Assembly (NCBI GenBank): GCA_037968855.1
Contig: JBBKWH010000019.1
Span: 1 to 7,239, forward strand
Direction of reading: 5' to 3'
DNA from: JBBKWH01 sp037968855
Lineage (GTDB): Bacteria > Pseudomonadota > Gammaproteobacteria > Pseudomonadales > Moraxellaceae
DNA: 7,239 bases
Both the position numbers and the translations under genes were made by a program. Under the pieces are notes generated by a model, which was given only the letters and a program-made list of their open reading frames with translations, was not told the DNA's origin and made no database searches. Of the stretch, positions 6,609 through 7,239 are shown piece after piece. Every line of letters starts with the position of its first letter. The first letter of the stretch is position 1.

Positions 6609-6648
6609 TTAAATGTGATACAGACCTAAAGAATGAATATCTAAGCTT

Positions 6649-7239
6649 CTATTTAACAAAAGGTCTGGCTGGATTACCTACCACAGTCACTCCAGCAGGC
6701 ACACTCTTGGTCACTACTGCACCCATACCCACCACTGCACCACGGCCAATGATCAATGGCTTGTCTGGCGTGCCTTGCTTGATCACGGCCCCTGTCCCGA
6801 TATAGGCATGGTCTTCGATAATCACGTTGCCATTACAACTGACGCGTGGGGCAAAGGTGACAAAGTCACCAATGATGCAATCATGCTCAACGTAGCTATA
6901 CAGATTGGCATGGAAGTGTTTACCAATTTTGATATTGGAGGTGAGCGTCACAAACGGACTCAATGCAGCACCTTCTGCAAGCTCAACTTGATCCATGATT
7001 AAGGTCTGGGCTGATTGGATCGTCCAAGCATGAACATCATGCTCTGTCAGTTTGGCAGCAAGTTTTGCTCTGATTTGACTATTGGCAATGGCAATCACCA
7101 CATAGCGTTGATCTGCTGGTATCTGCAAAAAGTTATCGTAGCGAACGACGACTTGACCATTAATCTTGTCTTGAGTGGGTTGATCATCAATAAAATAAAG
7201 CTGCTCAAGCGAGATACCTTGCGTGATCAACATCTGCCG
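6649..7239 (-). CDS. PglD/NeuD-family sugar acetyltransferase, left-handed beta-helix (5' end outside window)
   Basis: 196 residues are visible and the frame is still open at the right edge. The ATG at 7233 is probably internal: family proteins start with a beta-strand and a glycine-rich GxGxxGR-type loop of about 14 residues, and the codons before 7233 give R-Q, as at the end of such a loop. Counting from that Met, an N-terminal sugar-binding domain (LYFIDD at 12-17; YVVIAIANSQIR at 44-55) is followed by hexapeptide repeats from about residue 80. YSYVEHDCIIGD (112-123) aligns with the PglD active-site segment, making H117 the likely catalytic base. The end, GNPARPFVK, is typical. The enzyme should move acetyl from acetyl-CoA to the 4-amino group of the UDP-amino sugar made by the aminotransferase. 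The gap to the next gene is 40 bases, consistent with one operon. Confidence 0.92.
   Translation of the reverse strand, partial: RQMLITQGISLEQLYFIDDQPTQDKINGQVVVRYDNFLQIPADQRYVVIAIANSQIRAKLAAKLTEHDVHAWTIQSAQTLIMDQVELAEGAALSPFVTLTSNIKIGKHFHANLYSYVEHDCIIGDFVTFAPRVSCNGNVIIEDHAYIGTGAVIKQGTPDKPLIIGRGAVVGMGAVVTKSVPAGVTVVGNPARPFVK

Overview
The window is a piece of a bacterial surface-polysaccharide locus, about half G+C. Every gene I can support reads on the minus strand. The lipobox lipoprotein and a YjbH-type outer-membrane protein indicate a Gram-negative cell. The enzyme types resemble gammaproteobacterial polysaccharide loci (Acinetobacter-like K or wee loci are the closest style I can recall), but the sequence does not fix a genus.

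In transcription order (high to low coordinate): a PglD/NeuD-type sugar O/N-acetyltransferase, cut by the right edge (7239-6649); a DUF4184-type multi-pass membrane protein (6608-5775); a short intrinsic terminator; a DegT/DnrJ/EryC1/StrS PLP aminotransferase (5708-4518); a 175-base structured leader; a WbpM/PglF/CapD-type membrane nucleotide-sugar 4,6-dehydratase (4342-2399); a 138-base gap with two inverted repeats; a 565-residue lipoprotein (2260-563); a strong hairpin terminator; and the first 149 codons of a YjbH-like outer-membrane protein, cut by the left edge (448-1).

The dehydratase, aminotransferase and acetyltransferase are the three enzyme types that turn UDP-GlcNAc (or its C4 epimer) into a UDP-2,4-diacetamido-2,4,6-trideoxyhexose (bacillosamine/QuiNAc4NAc type). 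The YjbH-like protein belongs to a family tied to exopolysaccharide and group 4 capsule export, so the window plausibly joins precursor synthesis to export. The initiating sugar-phosphate transferase and the glycosyltransferases are not in view and may lie beyond 7239.

The less expected parts are the unassigned lipoprotein beside the YjbH-like gene, a G8 tract inside that gene, terminators placed only about 30 bases before two start codons, and a more AT-rich membrane-protein gene between two pathway genes. Two start codons need correction from the longest open frame: 5708 rather than 5768, and 4342 rather than 4405. No tRNA, rRNA, CRISPR array, IS element or transposase was seen.
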